Shown: positions 24,110-36,098, counted from the first letter of the stretch. The stretch: DNA of 64,000 bases from Sipunculus nudus (GCA_026874595.1 CM049314.1:58941300-59005299); one strand, 5' to 3'. A program made the numbers and translations. The notes: generated by a model from the letters alone, not told the origin.

Positions 24110-25230
24110 TAACCATGCCAAACTCCACTCCTCAAATTATAGCAGGATAATTGCATTTTTCCAAGGACTGAAGTAGTTTCCACTCACTCGTGGATGAGTT
24201 ATATTAAAGAACTTAGACCGGTCCAGATAGGACGCGAACCCACAACTTAAAAGGGCCTTTACACAGAATGGCGACCTTTATGCCTCCCGTGTGCGACCAC
24301 AAAATTTACCAGGTCATCCTTTGAGACTAAAAGAAGGAAGAAAGTTTCCCCAGGTCTTTCGCAGGTGGTACACAGGAGTTTCATACCATGGTCGCCGTGA
24401 ATTATCAAACAGGTTCAAAACAGTCACACATAGGTCGCCCGGGACGTGGGTTGCTCAAAAGTGGCTCAAAGGAGGCAAACGGGAGGCACAAGCATTGCAT
24501 TGGTTGCAGAATGGAGGCACAGTGGTCGTGTTGGTTGCACATGGGAAGCACAAGGGAGGCAGGCATAAAATGGCTGAAATGTGCATGTTGAGTTGTTCAA
24601 GGGAGGCACAGGTATCCCTGGAGCAACTACTTAGAGCAACCACAAAATGACCAGGACGCTCACTGTTCGTCTTACCCAACAAAGTCCTGTTTCTGTGTAA
24701 CTGCTCCATAACTGCCTCCCTTGAACCCCCCAAAATGCGGCATTAGGGGATTTTAATGCTTGCCTTTCCTCTGCTTCCCCAGTGCAACCAGCGTGACCAG
24801 TCTGCCTTCATTCTACAACAACGGCAATGCTTGTGCCTCCCTCCTGCCTCCTTTTAGCCACCTTTGAGCAACCCACTTCCTCTGCGACCTTTGTGCGACT
24901 GTTTTGAAAATGTTCAAAAGATCACCGCGAACATGGCGTCCATGGCTATGTCTGAAATACCTGTGTACCACTTTTGAACGACATAGGCAACCGTTCTGCC
25001 TTCTTTGAGCCTCCTGCGACGAACTGGAAAATGTTGTGATCGCACACGGGAGGCACAAAGGTCGCTATTCTGTGTAAAGGCCCCTTTAGAAACAAGATTT
25101 TCTGGGTTTAGGCGAGCAATGAGCGTTCTGGTCACAGTTTGGTTGCTCAAAAGTGGCACAAAGGTCACAGCTGTGTGCAAAGGGGCCTTAATGTTAAGCG
25201 TCCAACGGTAAAGCCACCAAACCCTACAGC
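24110..25230 (-). repeat. tRNA-derived SINE (minus strand) interrupted by the TTAA foldback
   Basis: Joining the flanks of the inserted element restores a tRNA-like head on the minus strand. GGTGGCTTTACCGTTGGACGC (25219-25199) is the A-box side. On the other flank, GTGGGTTCGCGTCC (about 24243-24229) holds the B-box. The join falls at TTAA between the two boxes. The body continues leftward through about 24110. Without the insertion the box spacing is close to that of a tRNA, which supports both the SINE call and the insertion site. Confidence 0.62.
24247..25191. mobile_element. Foldback element of 945 bp with TTAA target duplication
   Basis: TTAA flanks both ends (24247-24250 and 25188-25191). 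The left end reads AAGGGCCTTTACACAG and the inverted right end GGCCCCTTTGCACACAG, both followed by GACCTTT.TGCC. Inside, 24251-24580 and 24757-25086 are long inverted arms: blocks such as CCTCCCGTGTGCGA, GGTGGTACACAG, GTGGGTTGCTCAAA and GGGAGGCACAAGCATTGC are matched in order on the opposite strand. About 175 bases separate the arms. After the inner arm ends at 25086 comes about 100 bp that repeats part of the arm in direct orientation and forms the outer terminus, so the copy is composite. The open frames on both strands (24291-24733, 24813-25324) arise from the arms and lack transposase motifs. TTAA targets occur in piggyBac and Kolobok groups; the superfamily is not determined. Confidence 0.82.
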
Positions 25231-26107
25231 TATCCGATGCTTTCTTATGATAAATCGCACCAAGGAATTCACGCCATGGATTTATAAAGGATGATGCCAT
25301 TTCAGTCACCGAAACAGTTTTCACGGCAACTGGAGAAATTTCAGGCGAGACACGGAAAATTTAATTTTATTTAAAATAAATAGCTGAAGAATTAAACATC
25401 AACTATATGTTCGTATAACAAATAAAAAGGAAGACCTCGTGTCTCTGTGAATATAGAATTTTGTGATAGAAAATGCCACATAAAATCTGGATTTTCTATA
25501 CCCATGGTTGCACGAGGGTACTAGACGAAACATATGTCATGAAATTGTAACCTGTATCCCGATATAATATACATGTATTCCAACATTAATGGTGATAGAT
25601 TCTGCATAATTCCTTTTTTTCTATTATAAAAAACTGTTGATTTGCCACATATGTGTGTTCAGACAATTATCTAAGTGCAGCAGTAACGCTAATGCTGCGA
25701 GGCTTGTCCGCAGTAATATTAACTCCGGTTTAATCAGATTGTTTTTCCGCCGGGTACTTAGTCTAGGGGCTGGCAGCTGATTTGAAATTAATTGCTTTGG
25801 CTACAAATATTTAATGGAATCGTCCTCTTCACAGGAAAATTTTCTTTACCTTGCAATACTTAGCGTAAACTTAAGAAGCGAGTTGTACTCTCCAAGGAGC
25901 AGTTTAAAACCCATATGTTACTGAATAATGACGCCCCTGGTTAAAGACTTGAATGAGAACAAACAGGAGTGGGGTCGTGCTGAGCACTTCCCTTGGATCC
26001 TCTGCTGAAATATGGTTACTTGTTTTTATGGGGAAGTCGGCTGAGTCTTTAAACGTAGTTAGTATCTTATTTTGTAAATTAATTATGATAAGTCCCAAAT
26101 TCTAATA
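25231..26107. other. Non-coding stretch
   Basis: No repeat or gene recognised. Confidence 0.5.
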
Positions 26108-26425
26108 AGTAATACACCGCCGTTCCACCATACCAGTAATAATCCGCCGTACCACCATTCCAGTAATACCCCGACGTACCACCATCCCAGGGATACGGCG
26201 CCGTACCACCAGTCCAGTAATACCCCGCCGTTCCACCATCCGAGGAATACGGCGCCGTACCGTCATCCCAGCAATACCCCGCCGTACCACCATCCCAGTA
26301 ATACCCGGCCAAATACCATCCAAATAATACCCCGCCGTAACACCATCACAGTACTACACCACGTACCACCGCAGAACCACCATCACAGTAATACACCGCC
26401 GTAGCGTCATCCCAATAATACCCGA
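26108..26425 (-). repeat. 27-bp minisatellite, about 11-12 units, in frame on the minus strand
   Basis: The unit is CAGTAATAC.CCGCCGTACC followed by ACCATCC, 27 bases. Most units keep exact length; the rightmost units are degenerate and one is shortened. Because 27 is divisible by three, the minus strand is open from 26312 to 26079 and reads as a nonapeptide GYYWDGGTA with variants. No signal peptide, splice sites or flanking conserved coding sequence are visible, so it is called a repeat rather than a gene. A Gly-Tyr-Trp-rich structural-protein exon is the alternative reading. Confidence 0.9.
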
Positions 26426-27824
26426 ACAGTAATACATGCCTTTAACAATGCAAGTCCAATCTATGTTTTATTGAATTAGTTGAGACGATAATGTCTGTTA
26501 CATGCGAACAGTGGATTTTAAATAACGCGACCTCAGTTGCAAAAAAATCTGTTTTAGCGTGCGGACTGACGCAATCATGCAACCATGCCTCTCATTACTT
26601 GCTTTTTCAAAGACATTGTTGACATAGACGATTAAAGTTTTGTGTGAAGCAATTTCTTGACTTTGGAAAAGAACAAACTTTGCGAAGTCGAGGCGTGCGG
26701 GTTTGAATAAAACACTGAAGCATAGTGAAGCATAAGAAATTTCAAACCCTTTTTCGTGACGTTCGGGGTGCGTTTTGTTCACAAATTTTCCAGGTTTATC
26801 TACGTTACAGCTACGGCATTGCTACAGTAATTACCACGTTTCCCATCGTTAAAGGTGGTTTACCGAAGAAGGACGTAGATGGACCAGTTCCTCTCGTTCG
26901 GCCAAGTTCTAGCCACTTTCTCGCTACATTACTGTCATGGGTATTCACGAACTACAGTGCCACGGCAGGACACGGTGACAAAACTTTAAACTGCGTTTTT
27001 CTGTGGCATCTTACCGCAGTGGATCACGTTCCGGGTTGAGAAAACCATTAACCGAGGCCTCGCCCCAGGGTCTGACACGCGAAATTAGTTCCTAAACAGA
27101 TGCCACGGGGTGCACATTTACATACCAGGGGCTACGTTTTTAACAATTTAAGGAGAACATGGAACATGCACCCACATTAATTCACGTCCTCCCACGGTGC
27201 CCAACGGTAAAGGCCGCGTCCTACCAAATCCTCCCACGACCTTCCGGTACTGTGATAATGACACCTAGCGATTAATGGTGACTAAGATAACAAACAGATA
27301 ATACATATTACCTACACGGAATTAGTGATCCTCGTTAGAGTCTTTATTATCGAGTTCAGCTCTCTGGATTGGATGGTCTCTGTTGCTGTGGCCGGTTCCG
27401 GTACGTGGCCCGCTCGGGGCTTTGTGGATGTTCGGGCTGTTGCTTTCCTCAGTCACCGGTATGGGTAAACGGTGGCGGCCTTTCGCGACTCCCTGCTTGG
27501 CTTGGTGGCATCACGTCTATTGGCTCATCACAAATTACGCTTAAGGAGCGCGCATGGTTGTAGTCTTGACTACAGCAACCTGTTGCTGCTCGATAAAGCA
27601 AAACACCTTCCGTCAGACATATAATTCGTAAGCCAAGTGATTTGGATTTTTTGCTCCTTACGACCATTTACTGAAAAGGGCAAAAAACACAGCCTACAAC
27701 TAATGGATGTCCAAAATTAGTTACTTATGTTCACACCTCCAGCAAACAATGGGGTAAAAATAAATTTGGTGGAACCTTTGTTTGGCAATATATATGACAA
27801 TGTATATATAGTTCCAAAACAGTT
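26426..27824. other. Non-coding stretch, moderately CpG-rich in the middle
   Basis: The 104-codon plus-strand frame at 26725-27039 lies in balanced-composition DNA but matches no family I know. The frames at 27369-27667 on both strands are shadows of a GC-richer patch (27360-27560). Confidence 0.5.
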
Positions 27825-27967
27825 AAATGAATGAGAAATTAAGATGAGGAAGAAAAAAAAGCCATAATTGGTGAAGACAGGACCAATTCTTACAAAGTTT
27901 TGAAGGAAATAACATACTGACGTGTTTTGATGACCTTGACCTTTGTATTCGACCAATTAAGCAATAT

Positions 27968-28030
<63 letters not shown>

Positions 28031-28470
28031 AATCCTCCCAATACACGTTTTTGTAAATTACAAAGTGATTCCTGCTAAACTGTGTCCTGTAGGATGTTAT
28101 ATGTCAGACGCAAGAACCAGCAAGAAGGCGAAAGTTAGGACAACTGACAAACAGAGAGACATACTGACAAAGTGACACAAGATTGAGACCAGTCGACTGG
28201 ACCAGTGTATGGGAGAAATGGAGCCTTAATTTTGAAGATAGGAGCCAAATTAACGAATCTATTAAGAAAACAAAGTTTCGATGACCTTGACCTTTTACCC
28301 ATATTGACCAAAACAGTAGGGTTCAAAGACTTTTGACCATCCATCATCTCTGTAACTTTCAAAGTGGTTGCTTCAAACTTGTGGCCTGTTGAGATGCGAC
28401 AAACAGACACACAAACACACACACATACGCAACTGACGAACATGCATCGATATCGGCAAGCAACAAATGT
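27825..28470. repeat. Family D dispersed repeat, second copy, split by (TA)n
   Basis: Blocks shared in order with 16310-17680 are TGATGACCTTGACCTTT, GATTCCTGCTAAACTGTG, AGAACCAGCAAGAAGGCGAAA, ACATACTGACAAAGTGACACAA, GAAGATAGGA, TTTCGATGACCTTGACC and a closing CGGCAAGCAACAAATGTAAT. A (TA)n array of about 58 bases (27972-28029) interrupts the copy. A short CA run lies at 28408-28425. No coding. Confidence 0.8.
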
Positions 28471-29630
28471 AATCAAATGAGATTTGTTCCATATATGTTG
28501 AACGGTCACTGGATGCAAAACACCCTGTGCAAAATTCTGGTTAGCCTAGCTTGCCTAGTTTTTTTCTGGCTTAGTTTTAGGAAAGGATCAAGGGATTATG
28601 TTTGGTTGATATACGTCAGTATCGGAATAGGCCCCTTTATGTTTTCCCCTGATGTGGAAGAATTATGACGGTCTCGTCCTTGGCCGGGCCAGTTTGAACG
28701 ATCATATGCTGTACATCTTGAAAAAAGGTATATAAGATATGATGTATATAGCATATTGGAGAAATTTCCATTCAAATATCGCATGATTTGTTATTTTTAA
28801 AGTCTCCAATGCTCCAACGTACAAATATCTTATTCCTCGCGTTAGTGACACTCGGCCGTGAGAGAGTGCGCTGTGGGACTCCAGCATTGAGACGGATCAG
28901 TGTAAACCGTTGTTATACTCGGATACACCCGGGTTCAGCAGACAACAGGGACTAACTTACAAAGTTTATAAGGTACATTATCAGTTTATGGAGTCACAAA
29001 TCGCATATAAACAACCTAAAGAAGTGTAACGGTCTACCTGTCACAGACAAGTTAATGCTATCGAACTGTCCCGTCTAGAGCCGTGGCTAACTTGGCGACG
29101 GGTGAAGCTGTATTTACAGATTTGGAGCTGGACATTATAAACGTCGTATTTATTGACCTTTTGTGATTCCAAATCTGCCGCATCGGTGCACTGAAACCTT
29201 TGCATCCATCCCGACTCCTTTCTGTCTGTTAGAACACGATTTAACTGACCCCCGACCGATCAAATCTTTCATTTAACTCGACATGACACAAAGGGGAGAC
29301 AAGGCGGCTAGAACAGTCTGTGGTTGTGCGGGTGTGTCTAACGAAGCATGCAGGGGGAAATGGATCTAATTGCGGTGGTAATAAAATCAGTGCCTCAAAC
29401 CCCTAGGTTGTTACAGAAAATCGAACCCAGGCCATCCAATACGCCGTGTAAGGGTCTCCAAAAGTCCCGTGGGTGTTGTGATAACTTCAACTAGGCACAC
29501 GAAAATCCCCATCGGGATTTGCTAAACCTTCTCACAAAGCATCGATGACAATAGACAATTACAAGCCAGCATTCGACCCCCTATCACGGCCTCCCAGTGG
29601 CCCGTGTTACGGGGTTTACGGGAACAGAAC
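28471..29630. other. Non-coding stretch
   Basis: Frames at 28477-28887 on both strands are unrecognised. CGAACCCAGG at 29423 resembles an inverted tRNA B-box but no head was assembled. Confidence 0.5.
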
Positions 29631-29841
29631 GCGATAAATGCTCCCTTGCGACTAAATGTGTGTCCCAATGAATGGCAAAGTTCCTAAAGTCAAAGCAGTG
29701 ACAGACTGAGACAACCAACCAATCGAAGCTGTTAAGTAATACCATGTATTTACGCGTATCAGATCGCCGCCCGACCTCTAAACCAACATACTCTGGCAAA
29801 AAAAGCAGTATAAAACTATGTTCACTGACCTTGATTAATGT
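29631..29841 (+). repeat. Dispersed repeat family F, copy 1
   Basis: It shares with 31282-31497 the ordered blocks GCGATAAATG.TCCCTT, CCAATCGA, AA..A.CATGTATTTACGCG/ACAATGTATTTACACT, TATC.GAT and a closing TGACCTT..TA. Direct orientation, about 1.65 kb from its partner. Non-coding. Confidence 0.65.
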
Positions 29842-31281
29842 CTTCCATCAATCGGCGAGATTGTTTCTTTGTGCCCTAGCTAGTACTGTGTGAAGAAAAA
29901 TTCGATATAACCTAAAATCAGTGCAGTGGTCACATTTACTTTCAGTATGGACTTCAAATGAACTTGTCGGTCCCAGCCCCCTTTAGGTTCTTCACAGTTA
30001 CAACTCTCTCTATTTCAAGTTTTCTTCAGTTGATGTTCATGCTATTTGTCTAGGAACTCAGCCCTTTTGTGGAAGATGCCGAGAACAATATCAGTAACTG
30101 TTTTGTCAATGGTCCTTGAATGCTTGATAATTCGGTAACCTAAAATACCGGTGACATCAGATTTTTTTTTTCACTTATGTGCAACAGCCACATTGTTAGT
30201 GCCTTACGTGCTATATAGTTATCATATTTTTGCATAGTCTTTATTTGATCAGGCATGGCCTTAACAGGAAATGGCAAATGATTTTGACTTTACGAATCAG
30301 GACATTTGGGCGTGTAATTTCTTCTAAGGGGTTGCAGCGGTTTCTTGGAAAGAAGACCGGCTAAGGCTGAAACGGGTGACAAATATTAGACTCGAACCCT
30401 CTAATGGTCTTACCCGTGTCGCAATTGAATACATATTAACATGACCCCGGTCGATAAAAACTCTGGATCTCAACTTATTTTTTACCTATAATTACCTGCT
30501 TGCTGCTCGTATACAAAAGGTATGGTGGTTTAAAGGTAAAGCTGGATATTATGGTCAAGGGGTTGCTAAAAGCAGAACCTCTAATTGATTCTGGTTGCGA
30601 GAAACAAATTAGATCTGAAGTAGAGGCTTATTCAATAACAACACGAATAACTGCTTATACATATGTTAACATTACGGCATAATAGTGTACTTGAATCATG
30701 CTTTCATACTCAAGTACCAGGTCAGAAATATACATAATTCAGCACTCGATTGCAGCACAAGGATTGGTTAATATAAAAACTGGTATTTCGATTAATTATT
30801 CTATCAAAGGTATCGATTATGTCAATTATCTGTTCTGTTAAAAAATTCCTTGAAATTGATCGACTGGTTTAATGCAGGAGTGGCCATCTGTAATGCTGAG
30901 GCGAAATGCTTAAGTTTTCGAATTTGAGATTTAAATCGTACATTTTAACGTGGTACAGTAAAAAGGATACATCAGAACAGGTTGCTCACAATTAAATAAT
31001 AATGTTAGATATGGAATTTGTGCAAATTAAGGAGGTTATGATGCAAATGACACATGCTTCAATTCAAACATGAAGTAAACGGTAACATAAAGCTGAACGT
31101 ACCAAAACCTTGGCAGAGGCATGTACAGAATACTTGTTAACAGAAACTGTTAACAAGTTAACTGCCGTATTGTTTTTTTATAAGTCACTTATAATAGTAT
31201 GATATCTAAGACTAAAACATCATTAAGCAGTGAACACCTATATCTCCTAGTCTCATTTTCCCAAGCTTACGGAAATTTGAT
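29842..31281. other. Non-coding stretch
   Basis: GACTCGAACCCTC near 30391 is an isolated inverted B-box-like word. The palindromic pair ACTTGTTAACAG/CTGTTAACAAGT lies near 31131-31160. No gene supported. Confidence 0.5.
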
Positions 31282-31497
31282 GCGATAAATGTTCCCTTCT
31301 GACCCACGGCACCAACAAGGAGAGGCTTCCTTCTTAACAGTGGCCGGTATCCCTGCCCTGAGTGACGCGGGCGTAACGCCAATCGAGTCAGTGAAGTAAA
31401 ACAATGTATTTACACTTATCGGATAGGAGGGTGGCATCTCGAACAATTTCCGCCCGTGAAAACTAGTGAAAATGATGTCGGTTGACCTTTATAGATA
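31282..31497 (+). repeat. Dispersed repeat family F, copy 2
   Basis: This is the partner of 29631-29841, with the same block order and a similar length. The plus-strand frame starting at 31482 overlaps its end and is not considered a gene. Confidence 0.65.
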
Positions 31498-32077
31498 ACC
31501 CGCTTCGTCCGCAGAGATTGCCTCCTGCCGCTCTAGTGAGCGCCAAATGCATGATGGGATACGGTCTAAGGTCAAATATCTTTCGATTTTCGGGGCCTTT
31601 ATTGCAAGCCTTGTTTAGCCGCACGAAAGGTACTGATGGACTTTTTGAGTTGTTAACTCACCTTAAACAATCATTTTTCGTCCTCCTATCAGCGGTCTTC
31701 AACTAAATTCAATTACAATGCTAATATATATCTCGGCAATGCTCTATTTTACGCCGTGAGCGTTGGCACACCTGACCCAAAAATCATTTCTCTGGGTTGA
31801 ACGTTATACGTTGAGACAATATTTTTTAATGTTCAGCATGACGTTTCATCGATTTTATCAAACAAATGGGCAGACATTTTATTTAATTAGCAATGTATAC
31901 TTATTTTAATAGATATGCAACATTATTTAATGGCGGAAAGGAGGTGACATCTTACAAGAAGCAGTGGCATTCCGTTCAATTGCATTGCGGAATCAAAACC
32001 CGTTGCTGAGCTCGTGACGTCATTCAAGGCTAGGGGTACTTGCACGTAGCACAAGTATCGTCTTCAAGATAATTGCC
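31498..32077. other. Non-coding stretch with a CRE palindrome
   Basis: TGACGTCA occurs at 32015-32022. Nothing else recognised. Confidence 0.5.
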
Positions 32078-32300
32078 TCCGCCGGGAGGGTATGCGTTCA
32101 TCCCCGTTCGTGTGGGTTTATTTGTGTGTGAGTTTGTGTGGTTCTCCACAACATACGTCACACAGTCATGAATGGAATCTCAAGAAAGTTCCATGGTATT
32201 TCAGGAACGGGTCAATGATGAAATAATTAGGTTCTTGCGTCGATCAGGCACATTATCCGGATTCTTGATTGTCATCAAGAAATATTCACAAATGTAAAGT
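32078..32300 (+). repeat. Dispersed repeat family E, copy 1
   Basis: Ordered blocks TTGCCTCCGCC.G.AGGG.ATGCGTTC, CACA.TCATGAATGGAATCTCA, a TTT..GGCATTTC-like centre, TCCGGATTC and AAGAAATATTCACAAATGTA are shared with 44868-45065 (+) and with 52810-53015 read on the minus strand. No coding capacity is seen. Confidence 0.75.
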
Positions 32301-32579
32301 CATTTATGCCAGGAGAAGATCTGGCGGTGGCTTGCATTTCTTAATTTTATAATGCAGATTTCCAGTTACTGAAGTGTTCATTTACTTGGACTACAAAGTA
32401 GCCTTTAGTGAAACATTCACGGCAGGGAAAGAAGACAATATAGACAAAGAAACTTTACTATCTTACATCATACATATCTTGGTAAATACATACACAAAGT
32501 GTTTAGCTCTCGATCAAAATTCTATTTAAATTATACTAATAAAATAAATAGAATGAATCTTTTAGTACATCAACAATTG
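32301..32579. other. Short unique stretch
   Basis: Nothing recognised. Confidence 0.5.
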
Positions 32580-33020
32580 TTACTAATGCTAATGCTGCTA
32601 CTACACCTAATCTTACTACTACTACTACTACTACTACTGCTGCTCATGCTACTATTACTGCTTCTATTACTACTATTACCACTACTACTATTCCTGGTAC
32701 TGCTACAACTACTACTACTAATGCTACTACTACTGCTTCAATTACTACTACTACTGCTGCTGCTGCTGCTAGAACTACTACTACTATTTCTACTAATATT
32801 TCTACAGTTGCTACTATTACTACTACTACTACCGCAGCCGCTGCTGCTGCTACTGTTACTATAACTACTATTACTGCTGCTGCTACTGGTTCTACAGCTA
32901 CTTCTAGTAATGCTACTACAGCTGCTACTATTGGTACCTTTGCTTCTTCTACTACTAAATATTTAAATATTTATTAATTTAAATTAATTTATTAATTATT
33001 AATTTAAATAATTTAAATAT
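32580..33020. repeat. ACT/GCT trinucleotide tract and AATTT palindromic tail
   Basis: Over about 350 bases the sequence is a degenerate run of CTA, CTG and CTT triplets in constant phase, then about 65 bases of A/T-only TTTAAAT and TTAATTAA words. The plus-strand poly-leucine frame (32499-32864) is this tract read in phase and is not a gene. Confidence 0.92.
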
Positions 33021-35528
33021 TACTGAAACTGATCCTGCTGACAGAAATAACCTTAACATTAGTATTTCTAAAAAAAATAATAATAATTTTAACAATTTAT
33101 AAATCAAAAACTGATATGTTTCAGTAAATTTATAACAATTAAGAAATTAAATAGCTGGTTCCAAACCTGACTGCGCTTTCTTTTGCCTCGAATCAGTAGC
33201 TTTACTTAAATCACCTATGATGAACGTTTTGCTATTACAAAAACAAATCCGCACTGTAAATAGTGCAACCAAAGCCATTACATGATAATGGCTTGTCGTG
33301 AACTCGAGCATTCAATATCTTTATTAGGCTTACAGCCAGCCTTCATTTTCATTGTTTTGATCCACAGGAGCCCAATAGAGAACCTAATGTTCGAGGTATT
33401 ACCCCTCACAGTGTGTAAATCAATTTTATATTTTAACTCGGGGTAAAACATCCAAAAATACTTTTTGTCCCTAAAATCGGCAAAGTAGCACTCACTGATA
33501 CCTGTTACGCAATCGTGAAAACAGGTTATTGGTGCATTTCGCTTTGTTTAATTGTGTTTGTGAAGAAGAAGAGTGAAATTTTGCTTAATATTTCATAAAA
33601 ATTGAGAAAATTTGACACGTTAATAAAATTAGATTGTTTGAAAGGGAGGGGAGCCACTCGATTGCATACATGGGGCTAATTAGCTTAAAAGCTGGTAAAT
33701 TAACAAATTGGCACGTTATCATATTATCAAACTGTTGCTATGTGAAGTTTAAATTATTTCAGAAGCGGACCTATCACAACCTGAAAAAAATATACGACAT
33801 ATGGATCACTAAAACCACCAAGTCTAAGGTTTTTGTCTTATCTATAGATGCGTAATCTCAATCTTACTTGAAGCTCACTGATGGGGTAGAAATAAAGGGA
33901 TTTCAATCATTAAAAACCTTTGACCATTTAATAGGTGTATCTTTTCCAGACGTGAAAAATTAGTTGTATTTGTTAAAGAAAGAAAAAGTATAAAAAATCA
34001 GCTCGATGGTTTTGTACTTTGGCTACTTAGGACCCCTTTTGTAATCTTTACGCGAATACAGAAATCGGCTACATATTCACGAGGTTTAAATTTCGCGAAG
34101 TGATTATTTTCGTTGTTTTGCCAGGGTTTGATTTTCGCGATCACATCATACTCAAAGTATATCCTTTGTACTTATAATTAAATGCTGACAAAAAAGTACA
34201 ATTTTAAAGACACAAGGACTCTCGAACGAGTGAAAATTCTTGTTCATTTAGGTGTACATGAGGTTAAAGATGCTTTTCCTAAATATGTATCTCTCACAAA
34301 GGGTAACATAAAATATATGTTATGTTGAAAATATGAAACTGAAGGCATAGTTAATGTATACAAAGGCGAAAATCCTAGCATGTTGGTGGATTCGTTTATT
34401 TTTCCCTGTTAGCATTTCAAATTTTAGTTTTGTATCGGAAAAAATTGAAGGTTCATCTGTTCTATTTTCTTCCGTAGAGGTTTACGAAGGCAGCGCGAAA
34501 TGACGTCATCGAAACCCACCGGTGCCATGGCAATAAAGGTTAACCTTACAGCAAATTTTCGAACACAGAAAAAAGACCCTAGTATTTTTTATACTCTACG
34601 ATTGAACCCAAATACATGACCGACAAGGGATCCGTGTCATTCTATTTATTTCCTAAAAAACTAGGAACGCAGGCTTCATATTTACTATGTGATTAAACAT
34701 TAGGTATAAGTGATCTTTAGGGAAATGTTACCATTAACAAGACGTCTACGCTTGTCAGGGTACAACAGACAGATGAAGATGCGGTTTGACTTACAAACTC
34801 CCCTCCCAGTTTTTCGGTACTGTTAAGGTCTCCCTGGAGTTGTTGTCTCATTAGACAAACCCAACTATTTCTGGTTCTGTCCCTGAAGGACGGGCTGGCT
34901 TTGAGTGAATGGCTTCAGGATTTTACTAAGCTTTATCGGTTGCCCGTACTGTGGCACTGTAAAAGGAAAACTGTTTCATGCAAGTTTGACGCACTGCGTT
35001 TCCAGGGGCCTGCCTTGATTAACCCTAGGTACAGCAGCAGAAAAGAAATTTAGGGTCGATCACTATCTCTCTCTTCCACTGTTGCTCTAATCTGGTGCTG
35101 TCGCAAATCTTTGGTATTTTTCACTGCTTTTGCTTTGTTTAACCAGACGATATATACGTTGATAACCCGCGATGGCACCTTTGCTTTTACAGAAAAGCGT
35201 TGGTACTATAAATAAATAATCTATTGAAACGTTTGTTTCTGATGGCAACAAAGTCATATTTTGATCTCTACCGATCTCGCCGAGATGGAAGTGTCTGTTT
35301 TGGTTCCGCTTCAAGGAATATATAATACCACTAGCTGCTTCTATTTTTTTCAAATATTACTAATAACGAAGCACCAAGTGTTATTCGAATTGAAGCACCA
35401 AATGAATACTTGTTATGTCTTGTAAGGCATTCGACCTAAAAGATCGAGGTGTATCCACACATTGGCTATGTAGACATTTCAATAGGATATATGTAGGATA
35501 TATGTGAGAACCAAACGTCTTTATATAG

Positions 35529-35530
<2 letters not shown>
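33021..35530. other. Non-coding stretch with a CRE palindrome
   Basis: TGACGTCA occurs at 34501-34508 next to GCAGCGCGAAA. TTCGCGAAGTGATTATTTTCG and GGGTTTGATTTTCGCG near 34090-34140 resemble weaker words near 51745-51810, perhaps one old repeat. The frames at 33634-33855 and 35087-35353 are not recognised. Confidence 0.55.

Positions 35531-35535
<5 letters not shown>

Positions 35536-35573
<38 letters not shown>
35536..35573. repeat. (GA)n microsatellite
   Basis: About 38 bases of uninterrupted GA. Confidence 0.95.
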
Positions 35574-35574
<1 letters not shown>

Positions 35575-36033
35575 CAAATGTACTAAAATTATAAATAAAA
35601 AGAAAGTAAGCTAATTTTTTTCAAATCCCAGGTGGTGATTACATAATTACGTGTATTGAATTTAAGATCATACGAATCGATATATTGTGACAAAATGTAG
35701 GTATCACGGTTTTGCATTTAAATTTTCTCTCTTTATATATAAAAATTGTATTCATTAATCACACATTTGCCCGCATCGCAAAATACCTCAAAGTAATAGA
35801 ATGAGACCTAGGATCGTTTATTTATTTATTTTATTTTTTTTTTTGCATAGAAAGTTTGGCTATGACATTGATTCTGCGTGGTTCTGTGCCATGTATAGTG
35901 TGCACGAAACCTGTGGGTAGTGACAGTTACTGTAATGCATTGATGAATTCTATGAACTTATATCAACCCTACTTTTATGTATCGAGCACTTTGATCGTGG
36001 AAAGGCAACCAAACCCTTTCTGTAAATATAAAT

Positions 36034-36040
<7 letters not shown>
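35574..36040. other. Non-coding AT-rich stretch
   Basis: A T-rich run lies at 35818-35845. Nothing else supported. Confidence 0.5.
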
Positions 36041-36085
<45 letters not shown>

Positions 36086-36098
36086 CATATATATATAT
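36041..36098. repeat. (TA)n microsatellite
   Basis: About 40 bases of TA, then a short interruption and a second TA block. Confidence 0.95.

Noticed and set aside
24291-25324. Overlapping frames rich in GGREAQALHWLQ-type words on both strands
   Set aside because: They are mirror images arising from the inverted arms of the foldback element and contain no transposase motifs.
29423-29445. Isolated tRNA B-box-like words at 13731, 29423, 30391 and 54314
   Set aside because: No A-box at proper spacing and no shared SINE body could be assembled.
32499-32864. 121-codon poly-leucine frame
   Set aside because: It is the ACT/GCT trinucleotide tract read in one phase, with no flanking coding signal.
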